64,000 nt of DNA, from NCBI GenBank assembly GCA_037039685.1, contig JAWNGF010000007.1:992001-1056000 (forward strand), given 5' to 3'. The notes under the pieces are model-generated. The model made no database searches, was not told the DNA's origin, and was given only the letters and a program-made list of their open reading frames with translations. Origin of the DNA: Ceratobasidium sp. AG-K (lineage: Eukaryota; Basidiomycota; Agaricomycetes; Cantharellales; Ceratobasidiaceae). Positions 48,754 to 61,731 of the stretch are shown one piece after another (within the stretch, counting starts at the first letter, position 1; each line of letters opens with the position of its first letter). The translations under genes were made by a program, and so were the position numbers.

Positions 48754-49776
48754 ATGGTATGCCTAAACGAGCTCGATACAGGAAAAGAATTCCGATCTCA
48801 ATATCCTCCCAATTGAATTGCTATAGGTCAGCCCAGCCGCGTTCAGGAAACTGGTCAAAGAGATCAACCAGCTTCGGACCGAACCTCCTGAGGGTATCAG
48901 AGTAACGACTAATGAGGAAAACATGTTGGACGTAACAGGAATCATTGCTGGACCTGGTATGTATCCTACTCTTGTCTCCTGAGCGGCTAATCTCACGCGC
49001 TTGGACAGAGGGAACACCTTACGCAGGCGGATACTTCCACGTTCGCTTCACCTTTACCGACGAGTTCCCTGCCGCTCCTCCCCGCGCCACGATGTTGACA
49101 AGGATCTTCCATCCCAACGTGTCACGCCAGGGCGAGATTTGCGTAAATACGCTTAAAAAGGATTGGAAGCCTACGTATGGACTGGGGCATATCCTCGTGA
49201 CGATCAAGTGCTTATTGATCTACCCCAATCCCGAGAGCGCGTTGGATGAAGAGTCCGGAAAACTCTTGCTGGAAGACTGGGATGAATTCTGTGGGCGAGC
49301 GAGGATGTGGACCTCGGTACATGCCACTCCCAAGGTTGGTTCAAATGATATTGTTTGAGTGTTCAATACTAAAGTTGACCCAGGTCCCACCCGTGGAGTT
49401 TAATACCCCCGCTTCGTCCTCATCGAAACCAACTGTGCCTACACCTTCGACTCCAGTCCCCACCGCTGTTGCTCCAGCGCCAACGACGTCACCTAAGTCT
49501 AAACTGGACACCGCCACTACTCCAGCGTTGTTAGCCACCCAGTCTCCACTGCAGCCCTCTGCTGCGAGCAACACCGTCCCTCAAGTTGCCGCCGTCTCGG
49601 GCAAGAGTGCCGCCGGTACCGAAAATGGAAACGCCCCTGAAGTGGTTATGAAACTCAACCAGAGTGCACCAGCAGATGCCACCAAGAAGGATGTCCCGGC
49701 TCCCAGCGTCACCAAGACGAAACGAGTCGCTACGGGTGGAGTGGAGAAGAAGAAAAAGGCGCTCAAGAGGTTGTAG
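48754..49776 (+). CDS. Ubiquitin-conjugating enzyme E2, UBE2S-like
   Basis: Exons: 48754-48756, 48827-48956, 49009-49334, 49384-49776, giving 283 aa. The UBC fold occupies about residues 3-150. Seen are [26 protein letters not shown], the HPN motif in IFHPNVS, the catalytic Cys in [12 protein letters not shown], and [19 protein letters not shown]. This ESALNEE-type segment is characteristic of E2-S, which extends K11-linked ubiquitin chains on APC/C substrates. A Pro/Ser/Thr/Ala-rich tail ends in a Lys-rich [10 protein letters not shown], as in UBE2S. The coding part of exon 1 is only the ATG: joining at GTATGC/CTATAG gives MVSPAAFRK. An upstream in-frame exon cannot be excluded. Confidence 0.88.
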
Positions 49777-51213
49777 ATTCTCACGGGTGTTATGTTTATG
49801 GGACCATTTTCTCCTTTTGGCATATGTTTCGTTTGTTGTTTTGTCATTATGCATGTGTTTTGATAGCGTTTTACTAGTTACAGAATCTAGTTGTAGCCAC
49901 CGGCTTTATGATTTCTATGCGGTGAACGAGTGGCCTTGGAATGTGGTCTGGTTGATCGCTCGCCGCTGAGGGGCGAAATGGCATGCTTTGATGCCAAACA
50001 GAGCTCGTGCCTTGACCCATTGAGTGAATTGTACACATGGTGGCTGAATACCACCCGATCCTCGAACATTTGAACTAGCAACGCGGCTGATCGGGATAAA
50101 TGAAATGTAAATCGTACTTAGTGTCAGTCCTCGATCAAACTCTTGACAGGCGGAATGGTGTCGTATCTGCCGGCAATTACGCGTTCGTTCGACCTCTGTC
50201 CAACGTCTTGTCATTGCTGCCCGATGGTGTAATTTCAATCTGGAGCGATCAGGGGAGCCAAGAGCCGCGCGCCTGCAGGGTCGGGGGCCAAATCATTCGG
50301 CGGAGCTCGTCGAGCCTATGTAAGGCTTGGAGCCCATGACGCTGCATTTCATGTTGTGGCGATTAGGGAGTAAAAGTCTGTGAGCTCCATTCCTGGATTT
50401 CGAACTTTCCCAAGCTATAGGCTTGTTCGATTCATTCGGGGGTGCTGGCAATGCCCATCCACCCTGGTCGTGTAATATCTCCCACAGGTACATCCTATTC
50501 ACTTGAAGTGCGGAGATCTGCCATAACGGCGCGCAAGAGACCCTCAATATTGATTATTGCGAAGAGAAGAGAGGTAGATCCCACCTCGTGCTTTTGGGGA
50601 CCGTCAGGTGTATATATGCACTTTCAGCGGGTTCTTAAAGCTAGACCGTCGGTGTGATGGTTCTTATTTGAATTCATTGAATCTATGATAATTGCGCGTT
50701 CACTGAATATCCAAGCCGATCAATACATATGATTCGCCACCGCTGGTAGTTCTTGGGTCGGATCCCGGCTAAACTACGTGACTGCCACCCCTACCCCCGC
50801 ACGATCAACTTGGCTAGCACCCGAATCTGCGTCGATGGCGCCCCTATAAGTTCTATGTCATCTTGAACCTCTAACTGGTTGCATCATTGCTGCGATATCC
50901 GCCGGGCCTTCAAGTTGTCTATCGTGGGTGGACGGACAGGCGATAATAGCACAAGGAAACGAACCACGGAAAAAAGCCTGACGCATCGGTCAATTTTCAG
51001 AACCACCTCTGCTTACTACATTCAAGTTTTCTAGACTCTCTGCGAAAAAGTTTGTAGGAGTCAGGATCATTCGAGCACAAGCGACGAGTTGGAGCTTCGT
51101 TTGCACATGTATGTCAGGGTTTATCTGGATTGGTAGATCTGATCAAAATTTCACATTAATTTTTAAACAAGCCCTTGACCGCACTCGCTCTCCACCACCA
51201 CATCACATTCGCC
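49777..51213. other. Intergenic, nothing recognised
   Basis: The E2 3' flank and the EF1-gamma 5' flank. A pyrimidine-rich leader precedes the EF1-gamma start, typical of highly expressed translation genes. No other gene seen. Confidence 0.5.
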
Positions 51214-52795
51214 ATGGCCTCCATCGGAACTCTCTACATCACTGAAACCCAGCCGCATGTCAAGCGCGTAAGTGGTGACGGGATGTTCATATGCGTATGC
51301 TGATAATCGCGTAGATCCGTGCCACGGCTGCGGCTGCTGGCCTCACCCTCGACGACCCCAAGGATTTCACCTTTGGTGAGACCAACAAGACCCCCGAGTA
51401 CAAGGCCAAGTTTCCCTCGGGCAAGATTCCGGCCTTTGAGACCAAGGACGGTTTCTGCCTGTTCGAGGGCAGCGCTATCGCTCGTTACAGTGCGCCACAC
51501 TTGCATATAGTCTGCCCCTGATTGCTCAAATTGCATATTTTTAGTCGCTTCCTTGTCTCCAAATTCGGGCCTTTTGGGAACCTCGCCCACTGATGCTGCT
51601 CTTGTTGACCAATGGGTCTCATTTTGCGATAGTGAGGTCGGCTCCAGGGTGGGCATGCTGTGGAATATCAAAATGGGCAAGGTCGCCTATAGCAAGCCAA
51701 TTGAAACCTTTTTCCACGAGAGGCTTGATTACGGTCTCGGTGTGCTCAACACCCACCTGACACATAACACTTTCCTCCTCCCCACCAACCGTCTCTCCCT
51801 CGCCGATATCACGGTCGCTACGGTGGCCAACCTTGTTTTCGGCGTGCTCTTGGGTCGGGAACACCAAGCCAAGTACCCGGCTGTTATGCGCCATTTGGAG
51901 ACTGTCGCCAACCAGCCGCAGATCAAGCCTGTCTGGGGTGAAGTCAAATACGCCGAGACCTCTATGCAGTTCACTCCCCCCAAAAAGGAGAAGGCTCCCG
52001 CTCCTCCCGCCGCCCCCAAGGCACCCAAGGAGAAGAAGCCCGTCGAGAAGGACGACGATGACGACGAGCCTCTCGTCCCTGCTCAGCCCAAAGCAAAGAA
52101 CCCCCTCGACGACCTCCCCAAGAGCAACTTCAACCTCGAGGACTGGAAGCGTGCGTACTCCAACATGGACACCCGCGGTGCCGGAGGCTCCCTAGAATGG
52201 TTCTACGAGAAGTAGGTTCTGATTCATGGGCGAATCGGACATAAACTGACGGATATGGCAGGTTCGACCCCGAAGGCTTCTCGATCTGGAGGGTTGACTT
52301 CAAGTACAACGAGGAATTGACTCAGGTGTTCATGTCTTCCAACCAGATCACTGGCTTCTTCAGTACGTTCTCCGCATATAACCCATGAGTCACGACTAAT
52401 AATATCTGCAACAGACCGCCTCGAGGGATCGAAGAAGTATCTGTTTGGCTCTGTCGGCGTCCTCGGGGAGGCCAACAACTCTCGCATCGCGGGTGCCCTC
52501 ATCCTCCGCGGAAAGGACTACAAGGTCAGCACCAGGTCTACACCGTTTCGCTCCTGTACAACATAATTAACATATATATACAACAGCCCGTTGTAGAGGT
52601 CGCCCCCGATTGGGAGTCGTACGAGTACAAGCCGATCGACCTGTCGAACGCCGACGACAAGGCATTCTTTGAGGGAGCTCTTGCCTGGGATCTCGAGGTT
52701 GACGGCAAGAAGTGGGCCGATGGCAAGAACGTAAGTCTAGCTATTTCAATGTTTGGCGATCGATGGCTAACGATATTGTGATATAGTTCAAGTAA
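51214..52795 (+). CDS. Translation elongation factor 1-gamma (eEF1B gamma)
   Basis: Exons: 51214-51267, 51315-51489, 51545-52211, 52262-52362, 52415-52524, 52587-52730, 52787-52795 (the last only 9 nt, FK-stop); 419 aa, intact. A GST-like N-domain ([17 protein letters not shown] ... GKIPAFE) and GST C-domain ([17 protein letters not shown]) are followed by a Lys/Pro/Asp-rich linker (residues about 215-260). The conserved EF1G domain follows ([47 protein letters not shown], and the C-terminal WADGKNFK). It anchors the eEF1B nucleotide-exchange complex in the cytoplasm. A decayed second copy lies 3 kb away in inverted orientation. Confidence 0.96.
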
Positions 52796-53330
52796 ATCCT
52801 CGTTCTTATTATTATCAAAATTTGTTTGTGAATTGAAATGTGGATGTACTTGTTGTTTGGTGAAGTTCAATGCATTTATATAGATTAAACATGAAAATAT
52901 GCGGCGCGGTAGTGAAGCTTAAGAACACGCCTTTGTTAAGATTGTATACGTCTTGAGGTTGCGAACCGTGCGTGGCGCATCAAAGTCAACTCAAAGTTTT
53001 GGCTTCTCTCCTGACCTGTGGCTACCAATATGATTGCAAACGCGCATGGCCGGGCGTGATTTGCCACTAGAGTTGGTACTATACCAACTATCCCAATAAT
53101 ATAGCTGAATTATAGTCGTTTCTTCAATTGTTCTCCCATACTGTTGTGACATACGAGGATGAGCGCATGCTGGCTACAGAACCGAACCGAGATAAAAACT
53201 CTAGCATTCCCCACAAGTTGGCGATTTCGAGAGATCTTTAGTCCAATATTACTTTACATCCATTAGGAGAATACCGTACGTTCAAAGATGGGGCCACCCA
53301 ACCACATGGAGGCCGGTTACAAGTCGTGCT
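52796..53330. other. Convergent 3' intergenic region
   Basis: Between the stops of EF1-gamma (plus) and the lactonase-like gene (minus). No gene seen. Confidence 0.5.
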
Positions 53331-54871
53331 CTAGGGGAGTAAAGCACCTTTGGCCTTGATCGTGGCCATGTACGCCCGTTCCTCTGCAAACATCAAGAGC
53401 CCCCCGGGAACAAACACCAAATTCGCACATCCTCGTCTAACCAAACCGGTGTTCGACGTCACAGGGAGGTCTGATCCAAGCAATATTTTACCCAGCAATG
53501 CCCCGTATTGGTTCCATACCTGAATTCAATCAGCGTTAAATTTAGGCGAGGTTAGTTGAGATCAGACATACGTGTACGCCATCGAAGCAGCCAGCATATA
53601 CGTTCCCTTCGGTATCACATTTAATCCCATCCGGCATCCCACTATCCGTAAACGCAAACACGCGGCGATTGGATAGTGCCGGGGGGCGGGTGCGAGGATC
53701 CGAGCCTGCAGGTGGGTGGGTGACATCGTATGCGTAACTATAGATAACCAGTTAGCCTCAACTTGACAGGAGAAGGGCAGGTACTGACATGGTTCCGGGT
53801 CGCGAGCCGTCAAGTGCGAGCGGGTCATCTGCAACTCCGTTGGCGAATCCAGTATCCGTTATGTAACATGTCTTCATGTCTGGACTGAATGCTACCCCAT
53901 TTGGACGATCAAACCCATCCGCGACTACCCGGATTGTGCCTGATGGTGGGTGAAATGCATATACCTGAGATGGTAAACGAGGGTATGGTTTGAATTTCTG
54001 ATAATACCCGTACGGTGGGTCTAGTGAATCATCAACAATATTAGTTTAAGGGAAGGATATGTTATTTATAACTCACCGGTGAAAAACACCCATTGGTCTC
54101 AACCCCCGTGTCCCCGCCGCCTTCATGCAGCAGCACCGCAACATCGTTCATCGAATTAAATGGTCGACCGTAAAAGTTGTTTAACAAAACTTCGGACTGG
54201 AGTGTCTTGGGATCTATGGCGATTAGTGCGCTCGCAACGTCCAACTCATAGCCTTGGGTGGCCATGAGTACTTTGTCGTTGTAGAACGTCCCTCCGTTGG
54301 GCAAAATAAACGAATCTGACGACGGTGTGACGGTCTCCCATGGAAGAGTCCCATTCCCATTGGGAGTAAGGGATATTTTATTGAGGTTGCCGTAGATAGG
54401 AAACCTAGATGCGGAAGTGTTTGAGGCTTTTAGTTGATTAGAGGTGAGTAACACCTCGTTTGTAGCAGGGACGTATACGCCAGCTGCACTAGATCATTCA
54501 ATAGTCCAACTAGCATCGATACCCCACTTACCTTCGTGAAACTGCTGTGCGCTATCTTCTGTAACGACCTCGAGCTTTGCCTCGCTGCCAATAATATTAT
54601 AAAAATCTTTGGACTCGGCAACAAAAGGCTGTGATGCATTCGGGGATGGGAACGGTCCTGTATCGTTCGAATTGACGTAAAATGTCGAAAATATTGACAG
54701 GCTTGGGTCGCGGTCAAACGACCCATTGATCACTGCGTGTGAGATCGCGGGTAGGTACTTGGTCCGTGAACAGCATCAGTCGGCTGGCCAGGACGGAAAG
54801 GAGGAGAGACTCACGAGTATACTGGAATTCATCAACATAGCGGGGTCGTCAGCCTCACAATCGTTCGACAT
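53331..54871 (-). CDS. SMP-30/gluconolactonase-like beta-propeller hydrolase, one frame break
   Basis: Exons: 54871-54815, 54757-54532, 54483-54077, 54020-53789, 53737-53572, 53519-53331; 425 aa if one base is restored. Propeller-blade motifs seen are AGVYVPATNEVLLTSN, NLNKISLTPNG, the NGCFFTDPPYGYYQ-type motif, RVVADGFDRPNGVAFSPD, CYITDTGF, SGMPDGIKCDTEGNVYAGC and GLLMFAEERAY. DRPNGVAFSPD and MPDGIKCD contain the usual metal-ligand Asn/Asp positions. The family covers calcium-dependent lactonases; the substrate is unknown. Phase across the intron 54076-54021 fails by one base; an extra T in the five-T run at 54082-54086 restores FFTDPPYG. No clear signal peptide. Confidence 0.85.
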
Positions 54872-55602
54872 GTTGGTATTTCAAGGGCGGTGGTAGGGGT
54901 AAAGATGATCTCATGATCATAGGAATATAAAATTGGAGACAATTGGATGTCGATGGAAGACTACGAATACGAAATCGCTAGTGCAAGTTATGTCTCGTGA
55001 ATCGGGTAATTAGGCAGGTTCGTGTGGGTTTCGCCTCCATGAGTGATAATGAGCGTTCAAAAAAGCATTCTGTCAGTGCATTCGGCGCTGATGCGATGAC
55101 AGTTTGAAGAAACAATCGGGCGTTTGGCATGATAGGTGGGTACTGTCTAGTACCTGTTTTATGACCAATACTTGGCTCATTAGAATATGTAGGTAAGCAA
55201 GCCGGCGGATTCAGTGGAATAATGGGGTGGTGAAATAAAGTCCTTGGCATCTTGAATTCGGTGGGTTGATATCAGAAACGATGTGTCTGGACGTACTGGC
55301 AGAGATTATAACCTAATTAGGGCCCTCTTCTTGATTCCATTGGAGCTGCGGAGCCTTTCCATATCCAATGAATTTGGATGCGTTGGCCTCCACTAAATAG
55401 TTGACATTGGCACATCGGTTGAGCAGTTCGTAAAAAAATCAGTAGAGATGTAGAATGGAAGTTCCACTTGAACTGAAACGCCAATTTGAGCCATTTTTAG
55501 CCAAATAACAATAAATGACACATAATTCACTCACCCGGAGAGTACACTCAGAAAAGCACCAACTCGGTTAAAAGCATAAATAGCCGGATCAGCTCCCTAC
55601 TA
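54872..55602. other. Intergenic, nothing recognised
   Basis: Upstream flank of the lactonase-like gene; short frames only. Confidence 0.45.
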
Positions 55603-56215
55603 TATATACTTGAAGTTGACAGCCTGGATTCCCGGAAGAAGACGGCTTCGAGGTTTAGCCTGGTATTGCTCAGCGTGCATTTCATGACCACACACCTGGT
55701 ATGAATCGATTTGCTCCCCGACGAATCACTTTATCACACCTCCAGTGCCCATGGATGCCTGGGTTAGACCATACGCGCTTCTAGTCCCTGAGGTTAAGGT
55801 TGTTTCTGGGAACACCGCTGAACGGGTTCTTTGCCTCAGACTCGGTAGAGGCGAGGGCTCATCGTGATCACTGTCCTTCTCAACGGGCTTCTTCTCATTG
55901 GGTGCTTTGTAGGCAGCCGGAGCCTACTCTTCGGGAGAGTGTACAGTAAGGTAGCTTCCACATACGTGCTTTCACTGTAGATTGCCTCAAGCGCAGGTGA
56001 TTGACGACGGTCCCGCGGAGGCAAAAGTCAGTGGGAATCAGCTGGCCGGCGACGCTTGGGGTCCATAAGTATCTCGAGCACTGTCCCGAAAGCCAACCTG
56101 AATATGTTGTCAACGAGCGAGGAAGAGCCGGTTGCTGGGAAGGAGGTGGGCGCGGTGGGTTGGGTGGGCGCTGGCAGTGAGCACACCAAGTGCTTCATTA
56201 GCGTTTGTCCGAATG
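55603..56215 (-). pseudogene. Decayed inverted copy of EF1-gamma (linker and flanking regions)
   Basis: On the minus strand this aligns by eye with the intact gene from its GST C-domain (about 51740) to the start of its fourth exon (about 52310). Matches include [18 protein letters not shown] against [22 protein letters not shown] near the domain boundary, NLNLRD-stop-KR against NFNLEDWKR, and a VNFKY-like VDFKY. The Trp of DWKR has become a stop (TGG to TAG), and small indels break the frame. The spacing between the third- and fourth-exon homologies still matches exon plus intron, so this is a DNA-level duplication and not a retrocopy. No start or C-terminal domain remains visible. Confidence 0.85.
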
Positions 56216-58023
56216 TGAGTGCCAACAGGCTGTAGGAATATTTAGAGGGTCGGATATACAGCTATCAAAACCGCTCATATTTATACTATTGATTTATCAG
56301 GCGCGTCGACGGGGTTTCGTTGTGGTCGAAGGTCCTGGTCGTTGGCTCATGTAGACAGGCGCCAGGCCATCAGGAAAAGCCGCCGGCTCTGATGAGGATT
56401 AGATGCCTGATCAAATCACATCGCGTTTGTTTGGGCCATAGATCCAAAGTAATACATCTCATTCTGACGAATTGCTTCTCAGGGCGAGGCTCTAATTATC
56501 CAGCCCTTTCTACCTGAATTGTATTCTCAGCTGCATTTCACCATGGTGAGTTAGTCAAGTGAGTAACGCTGTCACAGATTCGGCCATGATTGGCTAGACT
56601 GCATTTCTTCGAACTTCAACCAGCACTATGCGCCTTGGCTACTCTTGGGGTCTTAGTGTAGCTGTCAAGGCTCCATGAGAAACATTTGCTATCTATGGCG
56701 TGCGTTCTCTTGTCAGGTATTTAATGCCTCCCCTACACACTATCTCCTTGCACTCCCCTCACTGTCCTTTCAATATGTCCCCTACTGTTTGCAACCCTTC
56801 CTTACCAAATAACTACACCCTCAACCTCACCAACATACTGTCTGTGAGGACTGTCGCATTTGTAAGTTGTTTAGTTCATGAGCCACAAGGCTGACCCACA
56901 CCTTTGCCCTTTATTTATTTGGACTTCCTTGCAGGAGTGTTAGAAACCCGCTAAGTAGATAATGTCATCTTAGTTTGGTCTCAGCTAGGGAAAGTTTCAA
57001 GGCCCAATGACTTATTCTAATTCACGGGTAGTTTCAGCTTGGGTATGTATTGTGATTTCCTTTTAGGGATGTGGTTGCATGGCCTGTGTTAAGCTGCAAT
57101 GTGGCTCTGGTTATTAAAGTGTATATACATGAGAAACAAATATATCCTATCTCCTGACCACTTGCTTGTAACTAAAATGAGATAAGTGGACCAAAAATGC
57201 GATTATAACCACTCCCCAATATGGTTTGTCTAACTGATGAAAGAGTTGTGACTCCTGTCATTTTGACAGGAACAATCATTGTATTTCAAAGTTATGGCCA
57301 TTATCATTTGCGCGAAACCATTGTAATTGGCCCATCATTATGGCTTGCATTATAGTGAATGTGAGTTAGACAATGAGTAGATAATGCATTATCACCGCAT
57401 TTCTTGCTGGGCAGGTTTTCCTGATGAACCAAAAACAAACCCACGGGTGCAGAAACCCCCGCAGGTGCCCAACAATTCCACTTCTCACCCATGGAAAGCA
57501 AAACCAGGGGACCTGCGGAAAAAAACCCCCCGACGGTCGGTCCTCACACTCACTTGACAATTGCCTGAGGTTTTTTTAGGCGTCCATTGGCGACCTGTGG
57601 GTTTCCCGCAGGTTTGGGTTCCATAGTGGCAATCAGGGAGTATGGACGGGGATTTTGTATACATTGCAGACCTTGTATGCACGTACTCGGGAGATCCATA
57701 GTATGCAGAACCATATAATAGAATTAACCAGGAGTAAGCCACCGGAGGCAATGTGATGCAACCTAACCAGGCAAGAACCTGGACTCTCCAGACCCATGTA
57801 AAACTGGTAGGTACAGGTGTTGGGAGGTGCAACAACACAGTATCATCACACATTGGGGGCATGTTATGGGTTCTTACCATGGTTGAAAGAAATCTGCAAT
57901 TCTATGTACATAGGCGCTGAATGTGCTGGCCGCAACCCCCTGCTTCCAGTGGCCCCTTTGCAAATATATTTTGAGATTCATGGTGGAGTATATGCACAAG
58001 AGATAGCAAGAAATAATTCTAAG
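56216..58023. other. AT-rich accessory flank
   Basis: Composition shifts to AT-rich, CpG-poor DNA from about 56.7 kb. CCCGCAGGT-like words recur around 57460-57620, possibly from a repeat family. No gene recognised. Confidence 0.4.
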
Positions 58024-58708
58024 TTATTGTACGTATACCTGTTGCAAAAGTAGATTTCTTGCGCTTCCTTCCATTCCTGACTTAATTTTTGGTTTGTCCC
58101 CTTCCTTGATCATTTCCTGTCCCATATCGTAGAACCAGAGATACTGTGCCAACAAGGAGGCATCTAGATCTGAGGGGCAATGCAAGGCTTGGTTGTAATG
58201 GTATGTGTAATAGTTTCGCATAAGCACGGGAAGTCCATGCATCTGGTGATTGAGTTTGATTAGTTGAATGCATTTTGTGAATCTTCAATATACCTTGGGT
58301 GTCTCGCCTTTCTTGTTTATCAGACTGTGATTGCTGAGAGTGTATCCCGTGCTGTTGACACATTGGGAGGAGTTGAAGCCCTAGTAACTTTATCATAACC
58401 ATCAGTCCGGCCAAAGGCTCTGCAAGTAGGCTTACCCGGGCCAGACTGTTCTGACTTGCAATTAGAACCTTATTGATGTTCTTCAGCGTTTCACTCATCT
58501 TGGTGAACAATTGGTGATTTTGATCTGGTCCACTCCCACCATCAATACAAGCTATGGGCGGTTTGCTAGGTGGGCTGTTGTCTGAAACATGCGTGCCGCC
58601 AGGCCTGGTTCCGGTCCCGTCCGCTGGTGGGCCCTCTAAAGCAGTTTCCACTCCCAAGGCTGTGGCACCGACAAGGGTCTTGGTTTCTGTATCTAATCTA
58701 CCTGTCAT
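58024..58708 (-). CDS. Rhizoctonia-type hypothetical protein (MHGLP...LARYL-like family)
   Basis: Exons: 58708-58436, 58380-58294, 58242-58024, giving about 192 aa in one frame with good GT-AG junctions. A Thr/Pro/Gly-rich N-terminus is followed by a helical segment (MSETLKNINKVLIASQNSLAR). After it come LINKKGETPKMHGLPVLMRN, LLAQYLWFYDMGQEMIKEGD, KIKSGMEGSARNLL. I associate this pattern with a multigene family of unknown function in Rhizoctonia-like fungi; that is recall, not a search. A GTATACG near the end could be a donor for a further exon, so the C-terminus is uncertain. Confidence 0.6.
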
Positions 58709-59364
58709 GGTCGAGGCAAGGGGTGTACCATCTGGGCAAACAACACCTCAAGGAGGCAATTGCCCTGTAGAGGACTTTGGGCAGGTGGAAAGCTGCACAT
58801 GGTGTGCTGAAGGCTGGAATCTCAGTAGAAGAAACATTGGTTAGTAGAAAGCTACCAACCAAACTGTAGGTCAAATAAGTGCTGAGAAAGTTCCATATTT
58901 AGGTCTGTATGAACTGGTGAAGGAACTTGAGGGCAAAATATAGTCAATAGTGTAAGCTGAATCAAAAGCAGAGTGAGTACCACTCATTAGACTGTCAGCA
59001 ATGCAAAGTGCAGCATGGGCAGATCAAAGTTGATCATCAGTGGGAGGTCCAACCACTGTTGCGAGGGTGATTGGGACGTGTGAGGGAAGGCTTGGCGGAG
59101 TATACACAATTTCCTAGGTTGCGCACGTCACCTGAACTCAACCCAGGTGCACACCCGAATGCAGCTACTCATGTTAGGGAAGATGTTAACCATATATTTG
59201 TCTCAGTGCCAAGCTTGGGACTACCTGTCAGCTTCATCACAAGCTACCAGGTACAGATTTCTTACTCATTTACATGTCGAATAGATACTGGGTTAATTCC
59301 ACCAATATGTCAGTGAGCAGATCTCTCAACTTGGGTGCTTCAAATCTATTATCTCAGAGTTCAA
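58709..59364. other. Intergenic in the accessory region
   Basis: Between the two minus-strand genes; short frames only. Confidence 0.45.
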
Positions 59365-60897
<1,533 letters not shown>

Positions 60898-61210
60898 TGT
60901 TGTGGAGTACAAAGTACTCCATATAGGGTTTGTCAGCAACCCTGACCGTTGGTACCAATACTCCTCCCTTTAGGGGTATATGCACCCAATCCATGCGCAA
61001 CTCCTTGGGCGCAACTCCTCGACCCTATACCCCTATTCAGTTCAGTATATAGGTCCCGTGTTCATTTCTGTTCAGCTCAGTTGACTTTGTTCTCTGAGCC
61101 GGTACGTGTTTTTCTGGACACTCGTTTGCTTCTTGTATACCATGTATCTGACTCATTGTAGCTCGCTTCATGCGTGCCTTGTTTAGACTTGACCGGTTGT
61201 GCTTGCTACA
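60898..61210. mobile_element. Solo LTR of a retrotransposon, 313 bp, with 5 bp target-site duplication
   Basis: The element begins TGTTGTGG and ends GCTACA, so it has TG...CA ends with the inverted TGT/ACA termini of LTRs. It is flanked by the identical pentamer TGATA at 60893-60897 and 61211-61215. Internally a TATA-like AGTATATAGG (about 61045) is followed by a pyrimidine-rich stretch, as in an LTR promoter. No internal gag-pol region is adjacent, so it is a solo LTR left by recombination. Which strand it reads is inferred as plus from the TATA element. Confidence 0.85.
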
Positions 61211-61731
61211 TGATACACCACCAGTTTGACTACATGCTGGGACACAGCCTACAAGCTATATTACTACTTTAGCTAACAGTCCGTCCCTCTGCATCAGGGA
61301 TGACTGGGACAGGAGATATTTAACATTTGAATGTCGCGTTGGCGAGTGCTGGGACCGGGACACTATTCCTTGCAGCATGTTTCCACAATGGGAGGCTAAG
61401 AAGTGGGATCCCCATAGTGGAAAGGGCAGTAAAGCAGGCCGTCTACATGAGCGCCCAAGTATTACACAATTTTTCAACAAGCTTGTAGGGCTGTCACTAA
61501 ACAAATGTATGCGCTATGCCAGAGTCTATTTGGACTTGCATTGCCTGTACTGGTGATATGGCCATAGGAAATATATAATTGAAGATCATTTATTGTTTGC
61601 TAAATCACGCACCGTATTGACATTGTGAAAACTAACCCCCCAATCTCATTATGGCAATACTGCCAACCACCACAACAGTCCATAGACACCAATCTCCGCC
61701 GTCGACAGGCTTAAGGTATAATCAACTACCG
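61211..61731. other. Intergenic in the accessory region
   Basis: Starts with the second TGATA target-site copy; short frames only. Confidence 0.5.
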
